64,000 nucleotides of DNA from Stomoxys calcitrans (GCF_963082655.1 NC_081555.1:176808944-176872943); one strand, 5' to 3'; numbered from the stretch's first letter, positions 1 to 12,712 are shown. Numbers and translations are program-made. Notes: generated by a model from the letters alone, not told the origin.

Positions 1-345
1 GATCTCCCGCTTTCAATTCTTGGACCCATAAGAAGCTGCATTTATTGCCTGATTTTGCCGAAAGTGAGATGTGCTGGGCTCGTACACATCACTTCCGAAT
101 ATGGTGTAGATCACCTATATTTGGATTTGCGGTCTTAAGCCCATTTATCGTCCGATTTTGATGAAATTTTGGAACAGTTTATTGTATTATGCCCCCCAAT
201 GTCCCAACGGGTTTTGGTCCAGATTGAAGCATATCTCAATATATTTAAGAATTATAAGTTCATGCATGGTTAATTATTTAACCGATTTTAACGAAATTTC
301 GCAATGTATATATCTGAGGTGGTGGGTATCCAAAGTTCAACCAAT
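1..345 (-). mobile_element. Family A Helentron-like element, 5' part, truncated
   Basis: The text runs in the minus sense and ends near 345 with the family A 5' signature: the subterminal motif GGTGGTGGGTA, then a decayed form of the GTTCGG palindrome. Upstream are typical unit fragments (scaled 'cgattttg..gaaattt' and 'catttatcgtccgatt'). The 3' part lies outside the window. No coding capacity. Confidence 0.7.
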
Positions 346-599
346 TGTTCATAGTTGATTGTCACAGTTGGCTTTGTTCGCATAACTAAACTTGGAAGTA
401 ATTTCCAAACGCCACTATCTTCTGTAGTCCTCTCGTTTTTTGACATTTGGTATTGAGGTTGTCCTTCACCATTTGGTCTTCCTATTAGGTTAGGATGCCA
501 TTATGGACATACACCATGCCACTATGGACATACACCTAAGCCAGTAATCGGCTTATTGTACGCTCTAAAAACTATAAAGTAACCCAAAAAAGGAAAATT

Positions 600-1372
600 T
601 TAAGTAAGGAATTCCGTGCTACTTACAAAATCCTTAATTGTTTTCAATACCACTTCCCTAAGTTGGTTCATGTCTGGGATTGTGTCTCCACCTAATTGCC
701 GGTATCTGTAAGACACAAAAGTCGAGCAATGATAAAGGAAATGCTCCAACGTCTCATCATCTTCCCCGCATGCCCTACACATGCTATCACTTGCCGCACC
801 GATTTTACATAAGTGAGCTCGTAGTCCTATGTGTCCCGTTATGATACCAATAGCTATACTGATTTCCTCCTTACTTCCTTTCAGTAATAGCCTCGTCTGC
901 ATCCCCCCTTAGGATTTTCGCCGTCCTATCGACCGTTTCGCTGTTCCACAATATTACATGCGCATTCGTCGGCCACTTCCTTAATTCGGACTACATCGAC
1001 CCAAAATGCTTCGGGTTAACCAAGTTTATCCAAGCCAATCCTCTGGCCTTCACTGCCAAAACGTATGCCCTTTCATTCCGCCTTACTCCGTTATGGCCCG
1101 GCACCCAAACGATGCGGATTTTGGCATCCTTAGAGGAAGCGTTAATCTCCTTCTTACACTGCAAGACTGTTCGTGACCTTACCGTCCTGGTTGTTTTTGC
1201 CCTTTTGGCAATTTTACTGCTGGTAAAGATGTTCACACTCGACGTATTCGCGTTAGCAACACGCCACTTCAAACTTTCCATGATCGCCCGGATCTCCGCC
1301 TGCAGGACCGTATTATGGTCAGGCACCCTAAAACAGATCGCAGTCCCTGGTCTTCCTATTAGATCTTTAGAC
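600..1372 (-). mobile_element. Non-LTR retrotransposon, RNase H and C-terminal zinc knuckle (copy L1)
   Basis: Read on the minus strand, 1326-991 encodes a degraded RNase H domain. It runs from HNTVLQAEIRAI through the segment NIFTSSKIA and ends with IRIVWVPGHNGVRRNERA, the conserved RNase H end. A C-terminal block follows at 902-600 with a CRACG...EHFLYHC zinc-binding motif, typical of I/LOA-type non-LTR elements whose ORF2 ends in RNase H plus a CCHC knuckle. A frame break separates the two blocks. The 240 bases to the left (360-599) may be this element's 3' tail; they contain a short repeat 'actatggacatacacc'. It is a dead fragment with no RT domain. Confidence 0.8.
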
Positions 1373-1899
1373 TTTCTCTTCTGGAATTACCAGCAAGTTA
1401 ATTTTTTAGCCAGGGTTTTTTCATTTAATCTGACAAAATTGCCCAGTCTCTCTTTGGTCTGTTCCAGTATTTGACGTGGGATGAATACATATTTGGTCAA
1501 AAGTGTTTCTACCAGGTCTAAAGCCGCATTGCTAGGGCCCAAATATCTCGACAATTTCATGTTTAAGGGTTTTACACAGTACGCTCGAAAGTATTTTGTA
1601 TGCGACGAGAGTAAGACTTACGAGGGCTACTATATAAGTTGCTGGCCTAATGATGTAAATGCAAAGATTTATCATCAAAAATGATTTTATTGTTTTTCTT
1701 CAGCCGTTTTACTGCTTAGCTGACCTGGATATGGCTAGTTATACACTCTGTACCATAATTAAGAATTTGTTCTGTGGTATCCTCTTCGCCGTTACTATCG
1801 GATATCAACTGCTGGAAAAAATGTCGTACATCTTAGTTTAACTTGTCTCCAAAGAAGGGTCACTAAGCTGTCTGCAGTTTGGCCACTCATTATTTCGTG
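1373..1899. other. Unassigned AT-rich stretch
   Basis: I see no conserved coding signal here. The short open frames lack motifs and have no splice support. It sits between the L1 retrotransposon fragment and a family C element and may be older repeat DNA that I cannot classify. Confidence 0.4.
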
Positions 1900-2811
1900 G
1901 AAAATTTGGCATATTGTGAGGTTAAAACCAGTAAGGAATGGCTAAAATCAGGCGGAATGACTATGTAGTGCCAAAAATTTACCCTACAATTACAAAATCG
2001 GGCAATAGATGTATGTATAAGAAAGCAATAGCTAAATCTGGACCGACTTTTTTTGAACAGATCGTTGAAAGTTTTTGTAACTACGGCCATTTAAGTGTAA
2101 TTCCGGCGATAAATATATTTTGGAGCTATATCCAAATCTGAACCGATTTTGATGAAATCTCCCAGATATGTTAAGTTTAGTAACAAAACAATCCGTGCCA
2201 AATTTTGCGCAAATCGGTTGAAAATTGTCTTTACAATGGCCTTATAAGTGCAAATCGGGTGACATATATTTAGGAGCTATATTCATATCTGAGCCGATTT
2301 TGTTGAAATCTTGCAGATATGTCAAGATCAGTAACAAAACAATGCGTGGAAAATGTTGTGCATATCGGTTGAAAATTGTCGTTGCTACGGCCATTAAAGT
2401 GCAAGTCGGGCGATACATGTATATGGGAGCTATATTCAAATCTGAACCGATTTTGTTGAAATCTTGCAGATATGTCAAGAACAGCAACAAAACAATCCGT
2501 GCCAAATTTTGTGCAGATCGGTTGAAAATTGTCGTTACTACGGCCATTTAAGTGCAAATCGGGCGATACATATATATGGGAGCTATATCTAAATCGGAAC
2601 CGATTTTTGCCAAAATCGGTAGCGTTTGTCCTCTGGCCTAAAAAGTGGCATGTGCAAAATTTCATGACGATACCTTGAATACAAATATACAGATACTCAC
2701 TGACGGACGGCTAAATCGAATCAAAAAGTGGTTCTGAGTTTTCTTAGCGTTGCAAACAAATGCACAAACTTATAATAGCTTGTACCACATATGTGGTGTA
2801 GGGTATAAATA
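1900..2811 (+). mobile_element. Family C Helentron-like element with 153-bp units
   Basis: Repeated motifs 'gggagctatattcaaatctgaaccga' recur at 2272, 2425 and 2578, exactly 153 bp apart. The right end (2770-2811) carries the 3' motif GGTGTAGGGTATAA, the partner of the family's 5' CCCTACACC. A short 'tgacggacgg' block (2700) is the remnant of the GTCY microsatellite. The frames open through the units exist only because the unit is 51 codons long. No transposase or Rep/helicase sequence is present, so the element is non-autonomous. Confidence 0.75.
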
Positions 2812-4282
2812 TGCTACACAGACTTTCCCTCCTTGAAGTGCTAATTTTTTACAAATGCCTATTCAACCATTTAAACCAACGTCCAGCCAATTCCTTTAAT
2901 GCCGTCACACTAAGAACCGTCTGTGCAAATAAAATTAAAAAAAAAAAAAAAAACAAATCAATACAAACTAAAACAAAATGTTAACACAATAACAACAACA
3001 ACCAACCAACAATAACACAACAACAACTAGAAACAAAATTTATTAATTAAAAATACTAAACCAAAAACAACTACAAATGAAACGAACGAAAAGAGCTGTT
3101 GTAGACCCCCATCAACACTCGTACTTGCCCCCTACTACGAGTGGCGTTGGACCCACAAACAACACAAAATGGTGGCGATGATGGTTGCCAAAGGACATCC
3201 ACCCTCTGCTCCTCCACATCCTTCCACCCAAGCTCCTTTTTTCGTTTCATTTGTGCCATGCGATGCGACGATGATGATGATGATGTGAGGAATGGCATCA
3301 TTTGTTACGACATTTGTTTCAGCGTTCTTTATGTTCTACATTTAGTCTAAATGTTACTGCATAGAATTAAGCAAAAACCCTAAATGACACAAAAAAAAAT
3401 ATTTTATATAAAGTAAAAAACAAAAAACCTAAAAACAAATAAAACTAACTAATGTACATTTTAAATGCTAGGGGTAATGGGACAGTAGTAAAAACTGTCA
3501 TAGAAGATATGAAAAATAACCACCCGTGATGGGCAACCATAACATGTAAAGTTCTAAACCTAAACCCCCCCCTCCCATTCCTCATTCCAGACATTACGGA
3601 GGGCCCTTCCTAGAACTAATTTAGATGTAATGTACATTTCGTGTTTAAATGTAAATTAAATCCCCGCCACCTCCACCAAACAAGAAAAAAAAACTGAGAA
3701 ACCTAAGAGCAAAACAAAGAAAAACAAACTAAACTCAAAGTTTATCTGTAATTGTTGAATAAAAGAAGAAATTAAAAGAAAAAACAACAACAGCAACAAG
3801 AACAACAACACAAAAACATATAAATTAAGCAGGGAAGAAAATGAGACGAGATAAAATGAACTAAAACATAAAAAAAAACAACTACATAACAAATTTTGAA
3901 ATTGTTTTTAAATTTTAGTTCACACTTCACACCACAGCCAACCACCAATAAATCGATGTAAATTTTTCCAAATAACAGAGAAAGCAAAAATTGTAAATCC
4001 CCCTTTAACAAGACAACAAATAAAAATCGACTGCAGGTGTGTGTGTGTGTGAGTGTGCGTTTGTATGGGTAAACTACTTGTGAGTGTGTTTAATATTTTT
4101 ACACTTACACTAATTAATTCATCACAAACGAACCCAATCACCACTATTTGAACATTTACAAAAAATTTAAATTCCAAAAGTTGTTTTTGTGTACACAAAT
4201 AAAGGCAAAGGTGAGTAAAATGAAAATGATACAAAGGGGACCCAACTTGGGGACGATAACAACCAAGGCGGTGAGGTCATGA
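2812..4282. other. Non-repetitive AT-rich intergenic DNA
   Basis: No gene is supported. The stretch holds poly(A) tracts (about 2937-2953), A/C-rich low-complexity DNA, an ATG/GAT trinucleotide run (about 3268-3290) and a short GT microsatellite (4034-4056). Frames here give low-complexity peptides (runs of Asp, Leu, Phe) with no domain. It is one of the few long stretches without recognisable mobile DNA. Confidence 0.5.
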
Positions 4283-4465
4283 ACAGTTTCGAAGTCGACT
4301 CCGACTCCAGGCAAATTACTCGAATCGACTCAAACTCCGGAGTCCACTCCGGGCACTTAAAAATGCTTTATTTTATACCCAACACTGAAGAATGGGGGTG
4401 ATACCCAACCTAGACAATATGGGTATCAAATGAAAGGTATTAGTGAGTAAATTACGAATGTGTAA
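4283..4465. repeat. CGGAGTCG-type simple repeat next to a family D fragment
   Basis: 4285-4360 carries degenerate copies of a GGAGTCGGAGTCGA-like motif on the minus strand (gactccgactccagg, actcaaactccggagtc). The same motif is found at 30010-30125, 38358-38440 and 38575-38665. It is followed by a short family D piece with the recurring phrase 'caatatgggtatcaaatgaaagg'. Confidence 0.6.
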
Positions 4466-4474
4466 AACAATAAA

Positions 4475-6712
4475 AACAAGAAAAAAGGCGCTAAGTTCGG
4501 CCGGGCCGAACTTTGGATACCCACCACCTCGGGTATATATGTAAACCACCTTTCATCAAAATCCAGTGAAAATTGCATACCTTATGTCCCATAGCAAAAT
4601 GCAAATTTTGCCCGTGAATATTCCACTAAGGAACAGGGGCAAACTTCTCACATATCCGTGAGTGCAGTCCGATTCAAGTTTAAGCTTAATGATAAGGGGC
4701 CTCCCTTTTATAGCCGAGTCCGAACGGCGTGCCGCAGTGCGACACCTCTCCGGAGAGAAGTTTAAATGGCATAGTACCTCACAAATGTTGCCAGCATTAG
4801 GAGGGGAAAACCACCGCTGAATTTTAATTTTTGTTTTTTCTGATGGTCTCGCCAGGATTCGAACCCAGGCGTTCATCGGTGGACATGCTAACCACTGCGC
4901 TACGGTGGCCTCCTGTCCCATGTCCCATAGCAGTTATATCGAAATATGATCCGATTTGGACCAAATACTAATAAGTACAAGACATTGTTCAATTATGTAT
5001 AACAATATATTGGTCTTTTTAGTAGCTATATCTAAAAATAAACCGATCTGAACAATATACAACATGGATATCGAAAAGCCTAACATAACTCAATGTGTCA
5101 AATTTCAGTTTAATCGGATTATAAATGCAGCTTTAAATCGAGCCAAGACTTTAAATCGAGATATCGGTCTATATGGCAGCTATATCCATATCTTGATCGA
5201 TCTGAGTGAAATTGAAGAAGGATGTCGAAGGGCCCAACACAACTCACTGTCCCAAATTTCAGCGACATCGGTCAATAAATACGCCTTTTATGGCCCAAAA
5301 CCTAAAACCGAGAGATCGGTCTATATGGCAGCTATATCCAAATCTGGACCGATCTATGCCATATTCCAGAAGTATGTCAAGGGGCTTAACTTAACTCACT
5401 GTCCCAAACTTCAGCGACATCGGTCAATAAATGCGCCTTTTATGGCCCAAAACCTAAAACCGAGAGATCGGTCTATATGGCAACTATATTCAAATCTGGA
5501 CCGATCTGGGCCAAATTAAAGATGGATGTCGAAGGCCATAAGACAACTCACTGTCCCAAAATATTGGCGATATCGGACAATAAATGCGCTTTTTATGGCC
5601 CAAAACCTTAAATCGAGATATCGGTCTATATGGCAGCTATATCCAAATTTAAACCGATCTATGCCATATTGCAGAAATATGTCGAGGGGCCTAACATAAC
5701 TTACTGTCTCAAAATTTCGGCGACATCGGACAATAAATGCGCCTTTAATGGGACCAAAACCCTAAATCGAGAGATGGGTCTATATGGCAGCTATATTCAA
5801 ATCTGGACCGATCTGGGCCAAATTGAAGAAGAATGTCGAGGTCGAACAATAAATGCGCCTTTTATGGGCCGAAGACCTTAAATCAAGAGATCGGTCTATA
5901 TGGCAGCTGTAACCAAAACTGGACCGATCTTAACCAAATTGAAGGAGAATGCTGAAAGGTCTAACACAAATCACTGTCTAAAATTTCAGCGAAATCGGGC
6001 AATAAACGCGCACCTTATGGGCCCAAGACCTTAAATCGAGAGATCGGTCTACATGGCAGCTATATCAAAATCTGGACCGATCAGTGTCATATTGCAGAAG
6101 TATATCGGGGAGCTTAACTTAACTCACTGTCCCAAAATTTTGGCGACATCGGACAATAAATGCGCTTTTTGTGGCCCAAAACTTTAAATCGAGAGATCGG
6201 TCTATATGGCAGCTATATTCAAATCTAGACCGATCTAGTCCAAATTGAAGAAGGATGTCGAAGGACCAAACACAATTCACTGTCCCAAATTTTGGCAAAA
6301 TTGAACAATAAATGCGCCTTTTATGGGCCCAAGACCTTAAATCGAGAGATCGGTCTATATGGCACCTATATCCAGATCCGGACCGATCTGGACTAAATTA
6401 ACCATAAATCGGCGGATCGGTGTAAATGGGGGCTATATGAAGATGTAGTCCGATATAACCCATCTTCGAACTTAATCTGCTTATGGACAAAAAAAAAAAT
6501 GAATCTGTGAAAGGTTTCATCTCAATATTTCTATTTTTAAAGACAGTAGCGTGATTTCAACAGACAGACGGACGGACATGGCTAGATCGTCTTAGATTTT
6601 TACAGTGATCAAGAATATATGTACTTTAAAGGGTCGGAAATGGATATTTCGATGTGTTGCAAACGTAATGGCAAAATGAATATACCCCCATCCTTCGGTG
6701 GTGGGTATAAAA
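4475..6712 (+). mobile_element. Family A Helentron-like element, complete, about ten 153-bp units
   Basis: It starts at ACAAG followed by the palindrome GTTCGGCCGGGCCGAAC, then TACCCACCACC. It ends with the matching GGTGGTGGGTA near 6708. Between are tandem units headed by 'atcggtctatatggcagcta' (tcggt at 5316, 5468, 5621, then 5775 and 5891, the last pair shortened by a deletion), and a GACGGACGGACATGG microsatellite block near 6570. A SINE is inserted at 4597-4919, so this element is older than that SINE. No protein is encoded; the 151-aa frame is unit read-through. Confidence 0.85.
4597..4919 (-). mobile_element. tRNA-derived SINE, full length (S1)
   Basis: On the minus strand it starts with the tRNA-like head (GGCCACCGTAGCGCAG, B box GGTTCGAATCC) and ends with a tail containing GGGCAAAATTTGCATTTTG. 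It is flanked by a 13-bp target-site duplication, atgtcccatagca, at 4584-4596 and 4920-4932. The host sequence is family A, whose uninterrupted version is seen at 9901-9935. Confidence 0.9.
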
Positions 6713-6734
6713 GCATAAAATTCAGAAAAATGCG

Positions 6735-7450
6735 TGAAATCTTTATTTGAATCGATAGTACGGTCCATATAATTTCATGCAAATGTTGATCGTGACCGCG
6801 CCTCAAATGCTCCATCCGCTTTGTAAATTTTTGGCATGCTCTTTCCAACAATTCGACCGGTATCTTATTTGAATATTGAAGCGGGCTTGTCCGTTTGTCC
6901 ACAAAAAATAGTCTAAAGGCGTTTAGGCGGCCAATTGATCAGTCTCGAACGTGAAACAAAATGATCACCAATCTCGCCTCTCCATTGCTACGCATTCTGT
7001 GTGGCATGTCGTACCGTCTTGTTGAATCCACATGTCATGCAAGTCAAGCTCTTGCATTTTGGGCAAAAAAAGTTGGATATCATCTCACGGTAGAGTTCAC
7101 CATTCAGAGTTACGTTACGATTCGCATTATCTTTGAAGAAGTACGGTCCAATGATGCCACCAGCCCATAAACCGAACCACACTGTGACATTTTCTGGATG
7201 CATTGGTGGCTCTTGCAATGCTTCTGCTTGATCTTCACTCTAAAATTGACAATTCTGATTATTTAGGCCATTAAGCCAAAAGAGCTTCGTCGCTCAATGC
7301 ATGAAAAGGGATATGAACTTTCTTAACAGAGCAGGAATTTTGATAATAAAATTCAAGCGTTGTTCGTTTGTAAGACGATTTATGCTTAAATTATAGACCA
7401 AACTTAATATGTTTGACAGTGAAACAAAACACGAAACGAGCGTGAGTTGT
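6735..7450 (-). pseudogene. Mariner-family transposase remnant
   Basis: The minus strand encodes a decayed transposase. A DEAH-region relic with FWLNG (about 7290) is followed by MHPENVTVWFGLWAGGIIG and PYFFKDN (7218-7130), a CHTAR-like relic near 7010, WPPKR near 6925, and the C-terminal phrase MEHLRRGHDQHLHEII (6820-6760). Several frameshifts and stops separate these blocks, so it is not functional. It is a different family from the mariner at 12970-13339. Upstream of 7330 the typical 5' leader ('caaacgaacaacgcttg' on the minus strand) is still visible. Confidence 0.85.
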
Positions 7451-7479
7451 TAAAACCAGTGTTGCTGAAAAGATAATAG

Positions 7480-9795
7480 CTAAAAAATCATCCTTTATAA
7501 TTATATTATGTATTATTATAATGATGCAGCGACATGTCGCTGCTATATTGCTCATAGTACCGAATGTGTTTACATTTTCTGCGATGCCATAGGAGGGGTT
7601 ACTAATCTAGTCGTATTATCCGTTTATAAAACTTCTTAATATTGGTCTGGGAACCCATCAAATGCATATATTCTTGATTGTCTTAAATTTTTAAGTCGAA
7701 CCACCCGTGTCCACCCATCTGTGGAAACCACGAAAGCGGTCGAACTAATATACGCTTGAAATTTTGAAAAGACTCTTCTTATTGGTGTGGGTCGCTGGGG
7801 ATTGCTAGATTCGCCGAGACGAATTTAGCGCATTTTTACTTATTTTATAGTGCGTTTAGGCAATTGTTCGGGCGAAAAGTTGAACTCAGTTCTAGGATAA
7901 AGCAGAAACGGTTTTAGTTATTTGACTTGTCTTTAAGTCATAAATTTTCAAATCAAAATGTTTATACTATTCGTATTCAACTTGAAACATAGGCATATTG
8001 ACTTAGTCCCCAAGCAACTTTTATTGTAAATAAGCTTCAAAGTACTTTTGCGACTTTAATTTGCATCCAGAGTATTAACATCAGTTACAAAAATAACCAA
8101 AAGGACAATTCCATAGAGAGTTGACTTACGTTTTATGACCACAACACCAAAGAGTAAAAGCATACATGACGCACACTAGAGCAACATTTGCCAAAATAAT
8201 GATAAAAAAAACTCTTTGGGTTCTTATGGGCGACAGCACAATATCAAAAGCGTTACTAGTCTCTTTTCTGAGAAGGCTACAACCCATAAGAAAATAAGCA
8301 AATTTAGTCGAAAACTAAGTGGATTGCATTCCTGGCCCTAAGATTATTCTGAGGGACACAAGTCTTTTCTACGCATATGGCTTATGTATGGACTTTATGG
8401 TCTTAATCTGGAACATATGTGGTGTGGGAAAAAATCGGCCACTAAAGACTGAATATGTCAAATCGAATGTATACGAAGAAGCCCTTACAGACCAGACCTT
8501 TTTTCCAATTTGGCTGAAATGTTCATATTTCAAGTTCACTTTTGCCCTTCATCTCCCAAACCAAATACGGACCAGTAATCCACAAAACTATCTATGTAGT
8601 TTCCCAATTGGTCGGGCCAGTATGGGCTTCTTTACATGACAAATTTATCCACTTCTGGCCAATAACCACAGAGCACTTAATGAAAATTTTTAACAGCAGC
8701 CCAACAGACGATGTAGTAATGGTCTAGCAGGTCATGCGTATATCCAGGTGCTTAAGAAATCAATTTGTATGGTAGTTATATAAGGTTTATCCGAATGAGA
8801 CCATGATTGATTTAGATTTTGGAAGGTATAACGGAACATCACTTGCCTAATGTCATCATCAGTTCATTTGTGTGGCTTTCAGGTCTTCGAGAAGTAAAGT
8901 TAGATGATCCGAGGAATATCGCCCATCTACCTATCTCGAACGATCCACTTCAAAAAATAGAGCTATTGCAAAATTTTGAGCCTATATCTCTATTATCTAA
9001 CCCAAAGTGCAGCTTAAATATCAACAACAAAGCGAGCCAATGCACTGAAAAGGCAAGCATTTGCTCAATACTTACAACACCACAAAAAGCACACACATAC
9101 ACCATTAAGTATAGAATCGAATTACCCCAAGGAACGTAATATCTCCCTAATAATACTCAGCACTCAGCAACATTTATACACACTCATCTTCTCACACACA
9201 CGCTAATGCCTAATACCTTAACACGTCCGTACAACTTGTGGGTCACCATTGACTTTTCTGCCATCACCTGCAAATGAAGTTAACAACGCAATAACAGCCG
9301 TAAAAGCCAAACAAACACCACCTGTTGTTGACCGATGATGAGCGAGTTGATGTTGTACGACGCTCATTCTTGGTCATTTAACAAAAACTTGAATGAACTT
9401 TGCTTGCTTGCATAGGTGTAGGTGTAAGTAAAATATGGCTCTGACAGACATAATACAGGATGGTTGATTACCTATTTTGGTAACGTAAAAGTTACTCGCA
9501 CACACACACATCCGTGTGGTTGTGTTTATTTCAATCTAATGTCATTCTTTATGATAGTCTCACTTCCCCATTAGTACAGTACAAAAATAAAGCCATCAGG
9601 TTAAAAATTGACATCAATTAAGTGCATATGTGTGGGAGAGAAGGAAATCGATATGTCTTCATTAGTACTTTCAACACAGATGTCTGCACAAAGAAAAACT
9701 GAATAAAATCAAAGACAACAACAACATTTACAAATAATATTATTAGTTTTGTTGCCGAGATTCAAAAAAGGACTAAAAACCTACGTCTCAAAAAA
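7480..9795. other. Mostly unique DNA with one family B scrap
   Basis: No gene is supported. About 7630-7815 is a decayed minus-sense family B 3' part (tatattcttgattgtc, gtccacccatctgt, attggtgtgggtcg). The rest looks single-copy. Frames at 8319-8639 and 8819-9139 lack recognisable domains, codon pattern or splice context. A CA/ACAC-rich stretch lies near 9175-9200 and 9496-9510. Confidence 0.5.
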
Positions 9796-10920
9796 AACAA
9801 GTAACCAGGCGTTAAGTTCGGCCGAGCCGAACTTTGGATGCCTACCACCTCGGGTATATATATAAACCACCTTTCCTCAAAATCCGGTGAGAAATGCATA
9901 CCTTATGTCCCATAGCAGTTATATCGAAATATGTTCCGATTTGGACCAAATGCTAATAGGTACCAGTCATTGTTCAATTGTGTATAACAAAATATTGGTC
10001 TTTTAAGTAGCTAAATCTAAATATAAACCGATCCCATCCATATACGACACGGATGTCGAAAAGCCAACATAAGTCACTATGTCAAATTTTAGTGAAATCG
10101 GATTATAAATGCGCCTTTTATGGGGTCAAGACTTTAAATCGAGATTTCGGTCTATATGACAGCTATATCCAAATCTGGACCGATTTGGACCAAGTTGCAG
10201 AAAAGTGTCGAAGAGCCTAACACAACTCACTGTCCCAAATTTCGTCGAAATCGGACAATAAATTCGTCTTTTATGGGCCTAAGACCCTAAATCGGCGGAT
10301 CGGTCTATATGTCAGCTATATTCAAATCTGGACCGATCTGGGCCAAATTGAAGAAGGATGTTGAAGGGTTTACCACAACTCACTGTCCCAAATTTCATCA
10401 AAATCGGACAATAAATGCGCCTTTTATAGGCCTAAGACCCTAAATCGGCTGATCGGTCTATATGTCAGCTATATCCACATCTGGACCGATCTGGGCCAAA
10501 TTGAAGTAAGATGTCGAAGGACCTAACACAACTCACTGTCCCAAATTTTGGCAAAATCGGATAACAAGTGTGGCTTTTATGGGCCTAAGACCCTAAATCG
10601 AGAGATCGGTCTATATGGCAGCTATATCCAAATCTGGACCGATCTGGGCCAAATTGAAGTAAGATATCGAAGGGCCTAACACAACTCACTGTCCCGAATT
10701 TTGGTAAAATCGGATAATAAATGTGGCTTTTATGGGCCTAAGACCCTAATTTGGCAGATCGGTCTATATGGGGGCTATATCAAGATATAGTCCGATATAG
10801 CCTATCTTCGAACTTAAACTGCTTATGGACAAAAAAAAAGAATCTGTGCAAAGTTTCAGCTCAATATCTCTATTTTTAAAGACTGTAGCGTGATTTCAAC
10901 AAACAACCGGACAGACGGAG
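9796..10920 (+). mobile_element. Family A Helentron-like element, 3' end missing
   Basis: It begins ACAAGTAACC, then the palindrome GTTCGGCCGAGCCGAAC and CTACCACCTCGGG. Units with 'gatcggtctatatg' repeat about every 150 bp up to about 10790. It ends abruptly in the GTCY-type block (ggacagacggag, 10910-10920), where retrotransposon sequence starts. The expected GGTGGTGGGTA 3' end is absent, lost at that junction. Confidence 0.8.
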
Positions 10921-12712
10921 GGGCTATCCTCAGACCAGTACCGGGTGGACCGGGTCCTTAGAGACTGGATAAACCATATGCTATTACGGGTGCTAACAAA
11001 GGAGGGATTTGAACCCGTCTGCAATGCAGATGATGTTATAATACTACTTAGGGGTAAGAATCAGAACCAGCTATGCAGAAAAGCCGAAAGGGTCTTGCAT
11101 ATAGCATATGACTGGGCTAGACCCAGGAGTCTGAATATTAACCTAGAGAAGACAGAAATATGTCTATTCATGAGGAAGACGAACGTGGGCACCACGTTTC
11201 CTCAATATAACGATTTCGATATTTGACAAGGTCAAATACTTAGGAGTGATCTTGGATGGAAGTGTCACATTCAGGAGCTCACTGAGAAGGCTCACAGATA
11301 TAGGGCACTTTGTAGACGGACCGTAGGCCAAATGGGGCCTGAATCCGAGGATAGTCCACTGGCTTTACAGAAGCGTGATTAGACCAATACTTACTTTCGC
11401 CTCAGTAGTTTGGTGAACTGCGATGGAGAAAAAGTGCAACATAAGGACCATACAACAAGTTCAGAGTGCACGTTGAATTGGCATAGGCGGGGGCGATGAG
11501 GACCAAGCCCACTAAGGCACTGGAGACTATTCTAGATATCCGACCCATTGACATACAAATTAAATATGAGGCAGTCACTGCGGCCATGAGACTTAAGGCG
11601 ATGGGAGAATGGATTGACGATGGGAGCAGCTCATACCATTGCGGTATAATCGAGACGACCATAGGAAACCTGGAAGGAAGTGAAGAGGTTTCCGATGGGA
11701 TACCTGCGACGACAGTTGAGGTCGAGTGCGAGGCACTGCTGCCAGCGGCAGTCTTGGACTGACGAAACCCTAGTATTGCGGTCCGGAAAATCATGTTACA
11801 CGGATGGACAAAGCTTGGGGACAGAGTGGGCCTGAGGGTCTACATTGAGAACCCAGGGACTGAGATCTGTTTTAGACTGCCTGAACATAATTAGAGGCCA
11901 CCGTAGCGCAGAGGTTAGCATGTCCGCCTATGACGCTCATCGCCTGGGTTCGAATCCTGGCGAGACTATCAGAAAAAATTTTCAGCGGTGTTTTTCCCCT
12001 CCTAATGCTGGCTACATTTGTGAGATACTATGCCATGTAAAACTTCTCTCCAAAGCGGTGTCGCATTGTGGCACACCATTCGGACTCGGCTATAAAAAGT
12101 AGGCCCCTTATCATTGAGCTTAAAACTTGAATCGAACTGCACCCATTGATATGTGAGAAGTTTGTCCCTGTTTGTTAGTGCAATGTTCATGGGCAAAATT
12201 TGCATTTGAACATAATACGGTCCTGCAGACAGAGATCCGGGCGATCACGGAATGCCTGAGGTGGTGTGGTGCTAACGCGAGGACGTTGAGTGTGAACATC
12301 TTTGCCGACAGTAAAATTGTCATGAGGACAATAACAACTAGGACGGTGTTAGGTCAGGAACAGTCTTGCAGTGTAAGAAGGAGATTAACGCCTTCATTGA
12401 GGATGGCACAATCCGCATCGTTTGGGTGCCATCCCATAACGCAGTAAGGGGGAATGAAAGGGCAGATGATTTGGCTGTGAAGGCCAGAGAACTGCCTTCG
12501 ATAAACTTGGTTAACCCGAAGCCTTTTGGGTCGAAGCAGACCGGTTTAAGGGTGTGGGCGACAAACGCGCACTGTGGAACATCGAAACAGTCGGTAGGAC
12601 GGCGAAAATCTTATGGGGTGATCCGGATTACTGAGGCTATTACTGAAAGTAAGTAAGAAGGTGGTCAGTATAGCTTTTGGTGTCATAACGGGACACATAA
12701 GACTACAGACTT
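10921..12712 (+). mobile_element. Non-LTR retrotransposon, RT to RNase H, interrupted by a SINE (copy L2)
   Basis: The + strand reads the late RT domain (NADDVIILLRG with the catalytic-type ADD at about 11027, then YDWARPRSLNINLEKTEICLF), the thumb (ILTFASVVW), a spacer, and RNase H (HNTVLQTEIRAITE...IFADSKIV, RIVWVPSHNAVRGNERADDLAVKARE). Frameshifts near 11220, 11390 and 12350 inactivate it. A SINE at 11892-12206 splits RNase H between GTEICFRLPEHN and HNTVLQTE. The C-terminal zinc knuckle is cut off by family A-like DNA at about 12712. It matches copies at 600, 39290, 42632 and 59080. Confidence 0.85.
11892..12206 (+). mobile_element. tRNA-derived SINE, full length, with clean target-site duplication (S2)
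   Basis: The head resembles a tRNA gene: A-box-like TAGCGCAGAGGTTAGC and B box GGTTCGAATCC (near 11948-11958). The body runs through 'ctaatgctggctacatttgtgag' and ends in gggcaaaatttgcattt with no poly(A). It is flanked by the 10-bp duplication tgaacataat (11882-11891 and 12207-12216). Removing the SINE and one repeat restores the RNase H reading frame of the host retrotransposon. Confidence 0.93.

Noticed and set aside
3071..4234. Several short frames in the low-complexity region
   Set aside because: Poly-Leu, poly-Ser or poly-Asp peptides from simple-sequence DNA; no splice or promoter support.
5300..6400. CRISPR-like or satellite array of regularly spaced repeats
   Set aside because: Units are 153 bp with no short repeat/spacer structure, lie within bounded mobile elements, and the genome is that of a fly.
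11892..11965. tRNA gene with A and B boxes
   Set aside because: The head is part of a 315-bp SINE present in nine copies with target duplications; the cloverleaf is imperfect and no anticodon stem is convincing.
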